Part shown: piece after piece, positions 19,263-27,804 of the stretch
Numbering within the stretch: position 1 is the first letter of the stretch
How the letters are laid out: the number at the start of each line of letters is the position of its first letter
DNA from: Petrimonas sulfuriphila
GTDB lineage: Bacteria > Bacteroidota > Bacteroidia > Bacteroidales > Dysgonomonadaceae
Length of the DNA: 64,000 nucleotides
Reading direction: 5' to 3'
Assembly (NCBI GenBank): GCA_038561985.1
Contig: CP073276.1
Span: forward strand, 3,162,001-3,226,000
Notes under the pieces: generated by a model
Told to the model about the DNA's origin: nothing
The model's database searches: none
The model's input: only the letters and a program-made list of their open reading frames with translations
Position numbers and translations under genes: made by a program

Positions 19263-20395
19263 TTTTTATTTCAATCCTCCTGCTCATTTTTTCTGCTTGT
19301 CAAGGCGAGAAGGACCATAACGATCAGTATTATTATATTGAATGGGATAGAGCCTCCCTCCTTCGCATAGCGGAAGAGGGGGGATATCCTCGTTTACGCC
19401 GTTTAAACGACGGTTCGTTTTTGGCAGCATACGAGAATAGGCAAGGAGATGTGGTTGTAAAAAGGAGCAGCAATGAAGGTGTTTCCTGGGATGACCCGGT
19501 AACTGCATACGAAAAGTTTGAATTTGTCGATCCGGCGTCTTCTGCTTCTACGGTAGTGAATATAGCCAATCCTGAAATTGTTCAGTTGGCCAACGGGGAT
19601 ATTCTGCTGGCCAGTAATTTGCGCCCCCGAAAAGAAGGTCTTTATCCGTTTTCGATTGCGTTAAAAAGGAGTGTTGACAAGGGGAGGACGTGGTCCCAGG
19701 CACAAATACTCTATCAAGCTGCTCCGTTTTTCAGGGATGGCTGCTGGGAACCTTCTTTCCTGATTTTGCCGGACGGAACGGTACAGATTTATTTCGCGAA
19801 CGAATCGCCTTACCGCAACTCGGATGAACAGGAAATATCAATGATACGATCTGTTGATAACGGCTATACGTGGAGTGAAAACCCAACAACGGTTAGTTTC
19901 AGGCAAGGATATCGCGATGGGATGCCGGTAGCCATTCATGACGGTACGAATATCTACCTGGCTATCGAAGATAACTTGTCGGGGCAGTTTAAACCGTACA
20001 TCATTCGCAGTGCGGTTGGTAGTCCATGGGTAGAAGCCGTGCGAAAAGATTCCCCGTACCGCTATTCTGCATTACGGTCTCCGCTACCCGATACGGTTTA
20101 CGCAGGAGCTCCTTACCTCATTCGTACAGAGAACAACGTTTACGTACTCTCCTATCAGACTACAAACAACAGGAGTTTCGATTGGGAACGGTCGACTATG
20201 GAGATACAGGTTAGCGGTGTGCCGTCCGATTTCAGTAACCCGTCTCAGCCTTTCATTGTCCCACTGTCGAAAGAAGCTAAATGGAATTCATTGGCCGATT
20301 TAGGGAACAACACCATTGCCGCACTTGCTTCCACAAACTTCGAAGGAGAAAAAATAGGAGTTTGGATGATTAAAGGGAAAATCAGAAAACAATAA
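19241..20395 (+). CDS. BNR/Asp-box beta-propeller exo-hydrolase, lipoprotein (sialidase superfamily, possibly GH93-like)
   Basis: 384 residues; lipobox SILLLIFSAC with Cys20 lipidated. Sialidase-type propeller with Asp boxes S-x-D-x-G-x-T-W (SVDKGRTW near 145, SVDNGYTW near 207) and a degenerate one (SSNEGVSW). WEPSFLILPDG and GMPVAIHDG resemble the exo-1,5-alpha-L-arabinanase family GH93 more than true sialidases: I see no obvious Arg triad. Context with two GH43 genes supports arabinan. The start overlaps the last 22 bases of the GH2 gene. The overlap is needed because no later start keeps the lipoprotein signal, and it suggests translational coupling. The next gene begins one base after its stop. 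Confidence 0.75.
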   Translation: MPYTERLIFISILLLIFSACQGEKDHNDQYYYIEWDRASLLRIAEEGGYPRLRRLNDGSFLAAYENRQGDVVVKRSSNEGVSWDDPVTAYEKFEFVDPASSASTVVNIANPEIVQLANGDILLASNLRPRKEGLYPFSIALKRSVDKGRTWSQAQILYQAAPFFRDGCWEPSFLILPDGTVQIYFANESPYRNSDEQEISMIRSVDNGYTWSENPTTVSFRQGYRDGMPVAIHDGTNIYLAIEDNLSGQFKPYIIRSAVGSPWVEAVRKDSPYRYSALRSPLPDTVYAGAPYLIRTENNVYVLSYQTTNNRSFDWERSTMEIQVSGVPSDFSNPSQPFIVPLSKEAKWNSLADLGNNTIAALASTNFEGEKIGVWMIKGKIRKQ

Positions 20396-20396
20396 A

Positions 20397-21404
20397 ATGA
20401 AGATGATACATATTATTCAACAGGCATTGGCGCTCTTGCTCTTGTTAGGATGTAAAGCAATAGAAACCCCACCGGAAATTCCTTCTGCGGGAAATGACAC
20501 CTATAAAAACCCGGTAATTAACTACAGTCTTCCCGATCCGACAGTGATCAAAGCCAACGACGGATTCTTCTACCTTTATGCGACTGAAGATATCCGGAAT
20601 ACTCCCATTTATTGTTCGCAAGATTTAGTGAACTGGAAATTTGTTGGCACTGCATTTACCGATGCAACCCGTCCGACATTTGAACCGAAAGGCGGTTTGT
20701 GGGCGCCCGATATCAATTACATTAACGGAAAGTATGTGCTGTACTATTCCATGTCGGTATGGGGTGAGGAATGGACCTGCGGGATAGGCGTGGCTACCTC
20801 CGATAAACCCGAAGGCCCGTTTACCGATCACGGCAAGCTGTTTCGCAGCAACGAGATCGATGTGCAAAATTCCATCGATCCCTTTTATATCGAAGAAAAC
20901 GCGAAGAAATACCTGTTCTGGGGCAGCTTTCGGGGCATTTACGCCATCGAACTTTCGGACGACGTCAGCGTAAGACCGGGAGCCGAAAAGCAACGAATTG
21001 CCGGCACGGCTTATGAAGGGACATACATACATAAACGAAACGGTTTTTATTACCTGTTTGCCTCCGTCGGATCCTGCTGCGAAGGGTTAAACAGCACGTA
21101 TACCACTGTGGTAGGGCGTTCAGAAAATCTTTTTGGCCCTTATGTGGATAAGCAAGGACAGTCCATGATGGATAATCATCACGAAGTAATGATCCGGAAG
21201 AATCAAAAATTCGTGGGTACGGGACATAACTCGGAGATCGTGCAGGACCAGGAAGGACAGGATTGGATGCTTTATCACGCCGTCTCGGTGGACAATCCCA
21301 AAGGGCGTGTCCTGATGATGGACCAGGTACGGTGGAAGGATGAGTGGCCCTACGTGGAAGGAAATACCTCTTCGTTAACATCTCCAAAACCAATTTTTAA
21401 TTAG
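20397..21404 (+). CDS. GH43 arabinan endo-1,5-alpha-L-arabinanase-like lipoprotein
   Basis: 335 residues; lipobox LLLLLGC, Cys19. The family 43 triad is visible: Asp47 (SLPDPTV), Asp161 (SIDPFY) and Glu207 (AYEGTY). GGLWAPDINYINGKYVLYYS near 99 and GSCCEGLNSTYTTVVGRS near 226 are hallmarks of endo-arabinanases, which cut the alpha-1,5-arabinan backbone. This is the best single clue to the PUL substrate. Lipidation suggests attack at the cell surface or periplasmic face. It lies one base after the BNR gene and 15 bases before the large unknown gene, in one transcription unit. Confidence 0.88.
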   Translation: MKMIHIIQQALALLLLLGCKAIETPPEIPSAGNDTYKNPVINYSLPDPTVIKANDGFFYLYATEDIRNTPIYCSQDLVNWKFVGTAFTDATRPTFEPKGGLWAPDINYINGKYVLYYSMSVWGEEWTCGIGVATSDKPEGPFTDHGKLFRSNEIDVQNSIDPFYIEENAKKYLFWGSFRGIYAIELSDDVSVRPGAEKQRIAGTAYEGTYIHKRNGFYYLFASVGSCCEGLNSTYTTVVGRSENLFGPYVDKQGQSMMDNHHEVMIRKNQKFVGTGHNSEIVQDQEGQDWMLYHAVSVDNPKGRVLMMDQVRWKDEWPYVEGNTSSLTSPKPIFN

Positions 21405-21419
21405 AAAAAGAAATATTGC

Positions 21420-23459
21420 ATGAAAATTAAGGATATTGCACGGTATGCTCTGCTTGTTTTGTTTATAGTGAGCACGGTACAGGCAACAGCCCGTGTGGCT
21501 GAAAATAATTTTAGTTCCTCCATCGCTTTGAAAATACCAGGAAACAATGCGGCTCACTACCCTTTACAAGAAATTCGGAAAGGGGATGTAGTTCAATTAA
21601 AAGCCAATCAAAACATCCCGGTAGTGATAACACGAACCATCGTGTCACCTAACCTTTCGGCTGCAGATCATGTGGTGGAAGTGGTGATTACTGCTAAAGA
21701 AAATATCTATTTCAACTTCAAGCAGTGGGTAAATACTCGTTATTCTCACAACGATTGTCAATTCTACATGCCGGGGTTCTGGTACCGCCGCAACTTGCGC
21801 TCGCCCAAGGAGGCCCCTTCTTTTCACACCTCCGATAGCTGGACAGTGCGTGAGGATAGATTGAGCGTGCCTATGACGGCCATATTTAATGAAAAATCGG
21901 GAACGTACCTGTCGGTAATGCGAATGGATGATTTTAAGCATGAAGCACTTACTACCCATAAAGAAGGAGAAGTAATTATCTCCGGAAAAACATCTATCGG
22001 CTATACCGGATTCGAGAACAAGAATGGCGATGCCCGTATATCCTTCGGGTTTCCTTACCAGGAAACGCCAAAGACCTATATTCGTAAACTTACGCTGGCG
22101 CCTTCGGTAGAAGCATTCCAGTTTCTCGAAAAAGGGAAATCCATCCGGCTCACGTGGTTAGTGAAATCGGGAAAAGCCTCGGATTTCTCGGATTTCGTAC
22201 GTCAATCGTGGGAATACAGTTATGATGCCTGGCTCCCGGGCCCCGTTAACACACCCTTTAGCGATGCGTTCGTGAAGAAAACCCTTACCGGTTTTTTCAC
22301 CCGGAGCTTCGTGAGCGATTATCCCTTGAAGTTCAATTCGGGCGAAGGGCTGGTAGTAGCTACCTGTGAAAACCTTGCCCGCGCGGAAATAGGTTTTGTA
22401 GGTCGAGTTTTGTTGAACGCCTTCAATGCGTTGGAATATGGACAACAGAACAACCGTTCGGAGTTGGTAGCCAACGGCTATTCCGTTTTTGACAGTTACC
22501 TGGAGCATGGGTTCACAGCCAACGGACTTCTCCGCGAACATGTGTACTACGACAAAAACACGGAGGCCAGTAACTTAAGTATTCGCCGACAATCGGAAGG
22601 TGTGTACGCGATGTTCCAGTTCCTCCAATACGAAAAAAACAACGGAAGACGGCATCCGGAATGGGAGACAAAATTGCAAACCTTGTTGGACCGGATGCTT
22701 CTTTTACAGAATGAAGACGGTAGTTTTCCACGGAAATTCACTGACAACCTGGTCATCAGTGACGCAAGCGGAGGAAGCACCCCTTCGGTGACCTTACCCC
22801 TGGTGATGGCATACAGGTATTTCAACAACCCTAAATACCTCACCGCTGCCCAAAAAACTGCCGACTACCTGGAACGTGAAATCATTTCGAAGGCAGATTA
22901 TTTCTCGTCTACCCTCGATGCCAATTGTGAAGACAAGGAAGCATCCCTGTATGCTGCTACAGCCATGTACTACCTGGCATTGATTTCCACAGGCGAAGAA
23001 CAACAACGTTATGCCGACCTGTGTCTGAAGGCTTCTTACTTCGCGCTCTCGTGGTACTACCTGTGGGATGTGCCGTTCGCACAAGGCCAGATGATTGGCG
23101 ACAACGGTCTACAGACAAGGGGATGGGGCAACGTTTCGGTAGAAAACAACCACATAGACGTATTTATTTTCGAGTTTGGTTCGGTGCTCAACTGGCTCTC
23201 AAAAAGATACAACGAACCTCGTTTTCACGATTTTGTACAAGTTATTTCGTCGTCGATGCGCCAGTTGTTGCCGTTTGAAAATCATATGTGTGGAGTGGCC
23301 AAGACCGGCTATTATCCGGAGGTGGTGCAACATACTAACTGGGACTATGGCAAGAACGGAAAAGGGTTTTATAACGATATTTTTGCTCCGGGATGGACCG
23401 TAGCCTCTCTATGGGAACTGCTCTCTCCCGGCAGGGCCGAGAATTTTTTATCCAAATAA
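21420..23459 (+). CDS. Large secreted PUL protein of unknown family, probable alpha/alpha-barrel hydrolase
   Basis: 679 residues with a signal peptide (cleavage near residue 25, VQATARV). The N-terminal 270 residues look beta-rich (PQETPKTYIRKLTL). The C-terminal 400 look like repeated helical hairpins with aromatic and Gly turns (GVYAMFQFLQYEKNNGR, LLQNEDGSFPRKFTDN, AAQKTADYLER, ASLYAATAMYYLALI). That is the pattern of six-hairpin (alpha/alpha)6 glycosidases and lyases. Possible catalytic acidic residues sit in NEDGSFP and DANCEDKEA. I considered GH127/GH146 beta-L-arabinofuranosidases but do not see their Cys-Glu metal motif, so no family is claimed. It is flanked by the endo-arabinanase and the epimerase genes, so a role in arabinan side-chain breakdown is inferred only. 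Confidence 0.7.
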   Translation: MKIKDIARYALLVLFIVSTVQATARVAENNFSSSIALKIPGNNAAHYPLQEIRKGDVVQLKANQNIPVVITRTIVSPNLSAADHVVEVVITAKENIYFNFKQWVNTRYSHNDCQFYMPGFWYRRNLRSPKEAPSFHTSDSWTVREDRLSVPMTAIFNEKSGTYLSVMRMDDFKHEALTTHKEGEVIISGKTSIGYTGFENKNGDARISFGFPYQETPKTYIRKLTLAPSVEAFQFLEKGKSIRLTWLVKSGKASDFSDFVRQSWEYSYDAWLPGPVNTPFSDAFVKKTLTGFFTRSFVSDYPLKFNSGEGLVVATCENLARAEIGFVGRVLLNAFNALEYGQQNNRSELVANGYSVFDSYLEHGFTANGLLREHVYYDKNTEASNLSIRRQSEGVYAMFQFLQYEKNNGRRHPEWETKLQTLLDRMLLLQNEDGSFPRKFTDNLVISDASGGSTPSVTLPLVMAYRYFNNPKYLTAAQKTADYLEREIISKADYFSSTLDANCEDKEASLYAATAMYYLALISTGEEQQRYADLCLKASYFALSWYYLWDVPFAQGQMIGDNGLQTRGWGNVSVENNHIDVFIFEFGSVLNWLSKRYNEPRFHDFVQVISSSMRQLLPFENHMCGVAKTGYYPEVVQHTNWDYGKNGKGFYNDIFAPGWTVASLWELLSPGRAENFLSK

Positions 23460-23541
23460 AACAGTTTGTAGGTGAAAATGATGTAAATTTGTGTTACACG
23501 ATTGAACCGGATACTCATTTTTATATAAAAAAGAAAACAAC

Positions 23542-24699
23542 ATGATGAAACTAAAGTATTTAACAGCATGGATTATGGCAGTTGCCGCCATGATTTCTTG
23601 CACATCCAATCCAAAAGAAGCCCCGGGGGAACCTTCAACGTTATCGGGGTTGAAAAGAAGCCATTTTCAGTCGTCAGTAAACGGTGATTCCACCGATTTG
23701 TTTGTGTTGAAAAATACCAACGGGATGGAAGTTACCGTGACGAATTACGGAGGGCGTATTGTATCGGTAATGGTCCCGGATAAGACCGGAACCCTGCAGG
23801 ATGTTGTCCTCGGATTCGACTCTATTCAGGGCTATACAAGCGTTTCCAACAATTTGGGAGCAACCATCGGACGCTACGGGAACCGCATTGCTAACGGGAA
23901 AATAAAGGTTGCCGGTGTAGAATACCAGCTTCCGCAAAACAATTACGGCCACACATTGCACGGTGGTCCTGAAGGTTACGACACAAAAGTTTTTAGGGCA
24001 ATACAACCCGACAGCCAGACAGTTGTACTAACTTATCTTTCAAAAGACGGTGAAGCCGGATTTCCCGGAAACCTGAACGTAAAAGTCACCATGAACCTGA
24101 CAAACGATAATGCTGTCGACATTCAATACGAGGCGGATACCGACAAGGAAACCGTTGTGAATTTGACGAACCATTCCTACTTCAACTTGAGCGGAGACCC
24201 CAACAACACGGTACTGGATCATCTTCTGACTATTTATGCCGATGGATATACTCCGGTTGACGATACATTTATGACCACCGGAAAAATTGATCCGGTGAAA
24301 GACACGCCCATGGATTTTACGGTTGCCACACCCATCGGACAGCGTATTGAGGATACCACTTTCGTTCAATTGAAAAACGGCAAAGGCTATGACCACAACT
24401 GGGTGCTGAACGCAAAAGGTGATGTCACCCAAGTTGCGGCCACGGTGGTATCTCCGGTTACCGGAATTCAACTGGACGTATATACCTCGGAACCCGGATT
24501 GCAGGTTTACACGGGAAACTTTCTCGATGGTACAATGACCGGAAAGAAAGGAATCGTTTACAACAAACGCAGTGCCATATGCTTGGAATCGCAAAAATAT
24601 CCCGATTCACCCAACAAGCCCGATTGGCCATCCTCCTACCTGAAACCCGGGGAAAAATACACCAGCCGCTGTATCTATAAGTTCTCGGTGAACCTGTGA
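23542..24699 (+). CDS. galM: Aldose 1-epimerase (mutarotase), exported lipoprotein
   Basis: Interconverts alpha and beta anomers of free aldoses. 385 residues including an export signal with lipobox AAMISC (Cys20), so it acts in the periplasm or at the surface rather than in the cytosol. Family marks: NYGGRIVSVMVPD near 67, GATIGRYGNRIANG near 112, NNYGHTLHGGPEGYD near 133 with the catalytic-type His, a second His in LTNHSYFNLSG near 211, and the catalytic Glu in CLESQKYPDSPN near 350. An 82-base gap containing TAAATTTG at 23484-23491 suggests its own promoter as well as read-through. It probably speeds uptake of arabinose or galactose freed by the PUL enzymes. Confidence 0.9.
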   Translation: MMKLKYLTAWIMAVAAMISCTSNPKEAPGEPSTLSGLKRSHFQSSVNGDSTDLFVLKNTNGMEVTVTNYGGRIVSVMVPDKTGTLQDVVLGFDSIQGYTSVSNNLGATIGRYGNRIANGKIKVAGVEYQLPQNNYGHTLHGGPEGYDTKVFRAIQPDSQTVVLTYLSKDGEAGFPGNLNVKVTMNLTNDNAVDIQYEADTDKETVVNLTNHSYFNLSGDPNNTVLDHLLTIYADGYTPVDDTFMTTGKIDPVKDTPMDFTVATPIGQRIEDTTFVQLKNGKGYDHNWVLNAKGDVTQVAATVVSPVTGIQLDVYTSEPGLQVYTGNFLDGTMTGKKGIVYNKRSAICLESQKYPDSPNKPDWPSSYLKPGEKYTSRCIYKFSVNL

Positions 24700-24729
24700 C
24701 ACAAACATTCTATAATCCAGCCCCATCCA

Positions 24730-25518
24730 ATGAAAACAAAACTTTTGCTTCCGCTATTTGTCATTCTTTTTATCGTTCCCCAATTTATCCGGTCACAGTC
24801 GAAAGGACAACCTCGTGAATTCTATCAGCTGACGGTTTATCACTACAATACGATCGATCAGGAGAAAATTATCGATAATTACCTGCAGGGAGCATTGATA
24901 CCTGCCTTGCACGAAATGAAGATCAAGTCCGTCGGCGTATTTAAAGCTATAGCAAACGATACCTCCGCAAACAAAACGCTCTATCTTTTTGTTCCGTTAA
25001 AATCGTTGAATGCGGTGGATGAAATTAACACCCGTTTAATGAGGAACAATAAGTTTAATGCGAACAATAAAGAGTACGCAGATGTTCTTCACAATAATCC
25101 GGCCTACAACCGGATGGAAACTATACTTCTAAAAGCTTTTCCCCTGGCACCCGCAATGAAGCTTCCAAACCTAAAATCAGCAAAAAAACAACGGATATAT
25201 GAGTTACGCAGTTACGAGAGCGCCAGTGAGAAAATTTTCCGGAATAAAGTGCACATGTTTAACGAAGGCGGGGAAATGGAGATATTCACCCGGCTTAATT
25301 TCAACCCTGTATTCTACAGCGAGGTGGTCGCAGGGGGAAAAATGCCCAACCTGATGTATATGACAACGTTTGAAAATAAAGAAGACAGGGATGCACACTG
25401 GGATGCCTTTCGTGTAGACCCTGCCTGGAAACGGATGTCTTCCTTGCCTGAATATCAAAACAACGTTTCCCACAGCGATATCACCTTTCTGCGTCCGGCA
25501 GATTATTCCGATTTTTGA
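24730..25518 (+). CDS. Secreted NIPSNAP-family protein
   Basis: 262 residues. A signal peptide (about 1-22, ending in FIRSQS) precedes two ferredoxin-like NIPSNAP/Dabb half domains: about 28-140 (FYQLTVYHYNT..) and 153-260 (RIYELRSYES.., then FNEGGEMEIFTRL). The family has no established enzyme activity. It lies 30 bases after the epimerase gene and closes the PUL. Its last 16 bases overlap the end of nth on the other strand. Whether it belongs functionally to the PUL is unclear. Confidence 0.8.
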   Translation: MKTKLLLPLFVILFIVPQFIRSQSKGQPREFYQLTVYHYNTIDQEKIIDNYLQGALIPALHEMKIKSVGVFKAIANDTSANKTLYLFVPLKSLNAVDEINTRLMRNNKFNANNKEYADVLHNNPAYNRMETILLKAFPLAPAMKLPNLKSAKKQRIYELRSYESASEKIFRNKVHMFNEGGEMEIFTRLNFNPVFYSEVVAGGKMPNLMYMTTFENKEDRDAHWDAFRVDPAWKRMSSLPEYQNNVSHSDITFLRPADYSDF

Positions 25519-26177
25519 GGCAATCCCACAACAACTTCACGCTGATAGTATTTACACCAATCCCTCAGCCCGCAAATACCGCACTTGGGTTTTCGTGCGA
25601 TGCAGATGTACCTGCCGTGAAGAATCAGCCAGTGATGGGCTCGGGTCAACAATTTCTCTGGGATATATTTGACCAGTTCCCGTTCGGTCTCGAGTGGTGA
25701 TCTCGAGTTGTCCGTCAACCCGATCCGGTTAGAAACCCGGAAAACGTGAGTATCCACTGCCATGGCAGGAAGATCGAAAGCGACGGACAACATCACGTTA
25801 GCTGTTTTTCTGCCCACACCGGGAATGGTCAGCAAATCGTCAATGGTTGACGGGACTTCCCCGTTGAAATCGGAGACAAGTTTTCTTGCCATTCCCACCA
25901 GATTTTTGGCCTTGTTGTTGGGGTAAGAGCACGATTTTATGTATTCGAAAACTTCGTCGGGTGACGATGCTGCCATGACTTCGGGGGTTGGAAACGCCTC
26001 AAAAACATGCGGGGAAATCAGGTTTACCCGTTTATCGGTGCATTGTGCCGACAGGATGACGGCAACAAGCAGTTGATAGTTGTTGGCGTAATGAAGCTCG
26101 GTTTCGGAAGATTCGGCATTTTCCAGGAACCAGTCCATCACATAAGCGAAGCGTTGTTTCTTTGTCATTCTAATCAT
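25503..26177 (-). CDS. nth: Endonuclease III (DNA glycosylase/AP lyase)
   Basis: Base-excision repair enzyme for oxidised pyrimidines. 224 residues. The helix-hairpin-helix and catalytic pair are clear: Lys124 in TIPGVGRKTANV and Asp142 in AVDTHVFR, 18 residues apart as in E. coli (Lys120 and Asp138). The [4Fe-4S] loop has the exact C-x6-C-x2-C-x5-C spacing near residue 200 (CIARKPKCGICGLRDWC). The start shown overlaps the upstream M81 gene by 4 bases (ATGA), suggesting coupling; an ATG at 26168 would avoid the overlap. The gene ends inside the 3' end of the convergent NIPSNAP gene. Confidence 0.97.
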   Translation of the reverse strand: MIRMTKKQRFAYVMDWFLENAESSETELHYANNYQLLVAVILSAQCTDKRVNLISPHVFEAFPTPEVMAASSPDEVFEYIKSCSYPNNKAKNLVGMARKLVSDFNGEVPSTIDDLLTIPGVGRKTANVMLSVAFDLPAMAVDTHVFRVSNRIGLTDNSRSPLETERELVKYIPEKLLTRAHHWLILHGRYICIARKPKCGICGLRDWCKYYQREVVVGLPQKSE

Positions 26178-27739
26178 CTTTTTATCTCATCCGATAACGG
26201 GATAAATGTTGCGTTGAGATCGGGATCGGCCATATCGGGATCGAGTGGATAAATGGGGCGGTTGATCCGCTTGTAATCCAGTCGGAGAAGGTCCTGATCA
26301 ACCCCGCCGGGTGTTAATGCCATTAACCAATCGGCACGCATGTCGTACAACTCAGGCACGAGGTAGCCGATTTTAACCACCAGGATATCTGTTTCACGCG
26401 GATTTAACCTCAGTTTGGTGAAGTCCTTTTCGTAATGGTAGGCCATGCGTCTTTCAGTGACTATCACAGAGGTGTTGCCGTTTCTTACCACCACTTCGGT
26501 TTTGGCATTGGGATGCCCTTCGTGGATGGCCGTAATGGTTCCGGTGATCCTTACCGGCGGTGCGAACCGGTTATCTACGGCCGCTCCGGCTGTCGCATCA
26601 ATTTTTCCGCCAACACCAATCTCCTTGGCTTTCTTCACAAACTCTTCACCGGGAATGGAGGCGTAAATCAACGACTTTGCCCGCGGCGACTTCAATTCCG
26701 GCCTTTTCAGTATCTCCTGCAGTGTCCAGGTAACATCTCCTGCTCCTCCTGCCGTGGGGTTATCACCCATATCGCTGATGATAAACGGTTTTTTATCGCT
26801 TGCCAGCGCTTTTTCCAAAGCCTCATCCAAATAAACGGTAGGAGCCACAAAATCGAACTCTTTTCTCACGTTCCAGAAATGGGCGGCCAGTTTTTCGGCT
26901 GCTTTGCCAACAGCCTCCTTGTCATCTCCGTAAGCAACCACCACACCGTGATTTCTAGGTTCATCGGCCCAAGGGTAGGACATCCAGATGGATGCGTCAA
27001 TCACCTTGTCTTTTTCAATAACCTCCGGAATCTGTGCATACAGGCTTTTCCCCGGCTCGATGCGGGTGCTGGTCTTTTCCCCGGGGAGCAGGATGGGAAC
27101 GGGAATCCACGCTTTATACGCAGGCTTTCCCTTGCCGTTTTCGAGGCGATCGAGAAGGTTGGTAACCGCCCTTTTTTTCGACTCAATGGCATCTTCGTGT
27201 GGTGCCAGGCGGTAGCAGGTAATTAAGTCGGTATTCTGTGCCAAACGCGGCGAAACGCTTCCGTGCAGGTCCATCGAGGTGGAAATCAACACATCCGTGC
27301 CCACCAGTTCGCGTATGCGGACCAGGAAATCGCCCTCGGGATCATCCAACCCTTGAACGCTCATAGCACCGTGAACATCAAAAAAGAGGGCATCCAGGGG
27401 CAGTTTTGCTTTTAAGCTGTCCAGTGTTTTTGACACCAGCGATTCGTAGGCTTCACGGCTTACAATGCCACCCGGCATGGCATGTCCGCGCAAGGTCGGC
27501 AGCCAAACGGCCCGGTCGATAATGCCCGAATCAGCAGCAAAGAACGGGTAATAACTGAAAACACTGTCGCCATACCTTGCCCGGAACGCATCTTCGTGGG
27601 AAACGGCGGGTGAAAACGTGCTCGACTCAATGGCAAGCCCGGCAATAGCTATTCTCGGAAGCTTCTTTTTATGGTTTTGACATCCCACGGCTGAAATCAG
27701 TATGGCCAAAAGGAGGGAAGTAGAAAAAAGTTTTTTCAT
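26174..27739 (-). CDS. M81-family (MlrC-like) metallopeptidase-fold lipoprotein
   Basis: 521 residues. MlrC is known from microcystin degradation, but most M81 proteins have unknown substrates. An N-terminal DUF1485-type domain (about 28-315: IAIAGLAIESSTFSP, FFDVHGAMSVQGLDDPEGD, STSMDLHGSVSP, HEDAIESKK) carries probable metal ligands in DVHGA, DLHG and HED. The C-terminal MlrC domain follows (about 325-500, SDMGDNPTAGGAGD). Unlike the cytosolic relatives I know, this one has a lipobox signal (LISAVGC, Cys20), so it is exported. It overlaps nth by 4 bases. A possible promoter lies at 27774-27804. Confidence 0.88.
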   Translation of the reverse strand: MKKLFSTSLLLAILISAVGCQNHKKKLPRIAIAGLAIESSTFSPAVSHEDAFRARYGDSVFSYYPFFAADSGIIDRAVWLPTLRGHAMPGGIVSREAYESLVSKTLDSLKAKLPLDALFFDVHGAMSVQGLDDPEGDFLVRIRELVGTDVLISTSMDLHGSVSPRLAQNTDLITCYRLAPHEDAIESKKRAVTNLLDRLENGKGKPAYKAWIPVPILLPGEKTSTRIEPGKSLYAQIPEVIEKDKVIDASIWMSYPWADEPRNHGVVVAYGDDKEAVGKAAEKLAAHFWNVRKEFDFVAPTVYLDEALEKALASDKKPFIISDMGDNPTAGGAGDVTWTLQEILKRPELKSPRAKSLIYASIPGEEFVKKAKEIGVGGKIDATAGAAVDNRFAPPVRITGTITAIHEGHPNAKTEVVVRNGNTSVIVTERRMAYHYEKDFTKLRLNPRETDILVVKIGYLVPELYDMRADWLMALTPGGVDQDLLRLDYKRINRPIYPLDPDMADPDLNATFIPLSDEIKR

Positions 27740-27773
27740 CTGTTTGTAATTTTTTCGGTTGGGTTTAAAGCAT

Positions 27774-27804
27774 CAAAATTAGTAAAAAATCAAATCAGCG
27801 ACAA
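27774..27804 (-). promoter_or_regulatory. Possible promoter of the M81 gene and nth
   Basis: Minus strand: TTG, a 20-base spacer, TAATTTTG at 27774-27781 (perfect TAnnTTTG). It overlaps the 3' end of chrA, 35 bases before the M81 start codon. Confidence 0.4.

Noticed and set aside
21420-23459. Assignment of the 679-residue protein to GH127 or GH146
   Set aside because: The expected Cys-rich metal site with Glu is not apparent, so the family name would be unsupported.
24040-24594. 184-codon minus-strand frame inside the aldose epimerase gene
   Set aside because: Shadow of the epimerase; no start context or domain.
26435-27226. 263-codon open frame on the plus strand opposite the M81 gene
   Set aside because: Antisense to a gene with recognisable metal-binding motifs; composition is Cys/Phe/Arg-rich and no family is visible.
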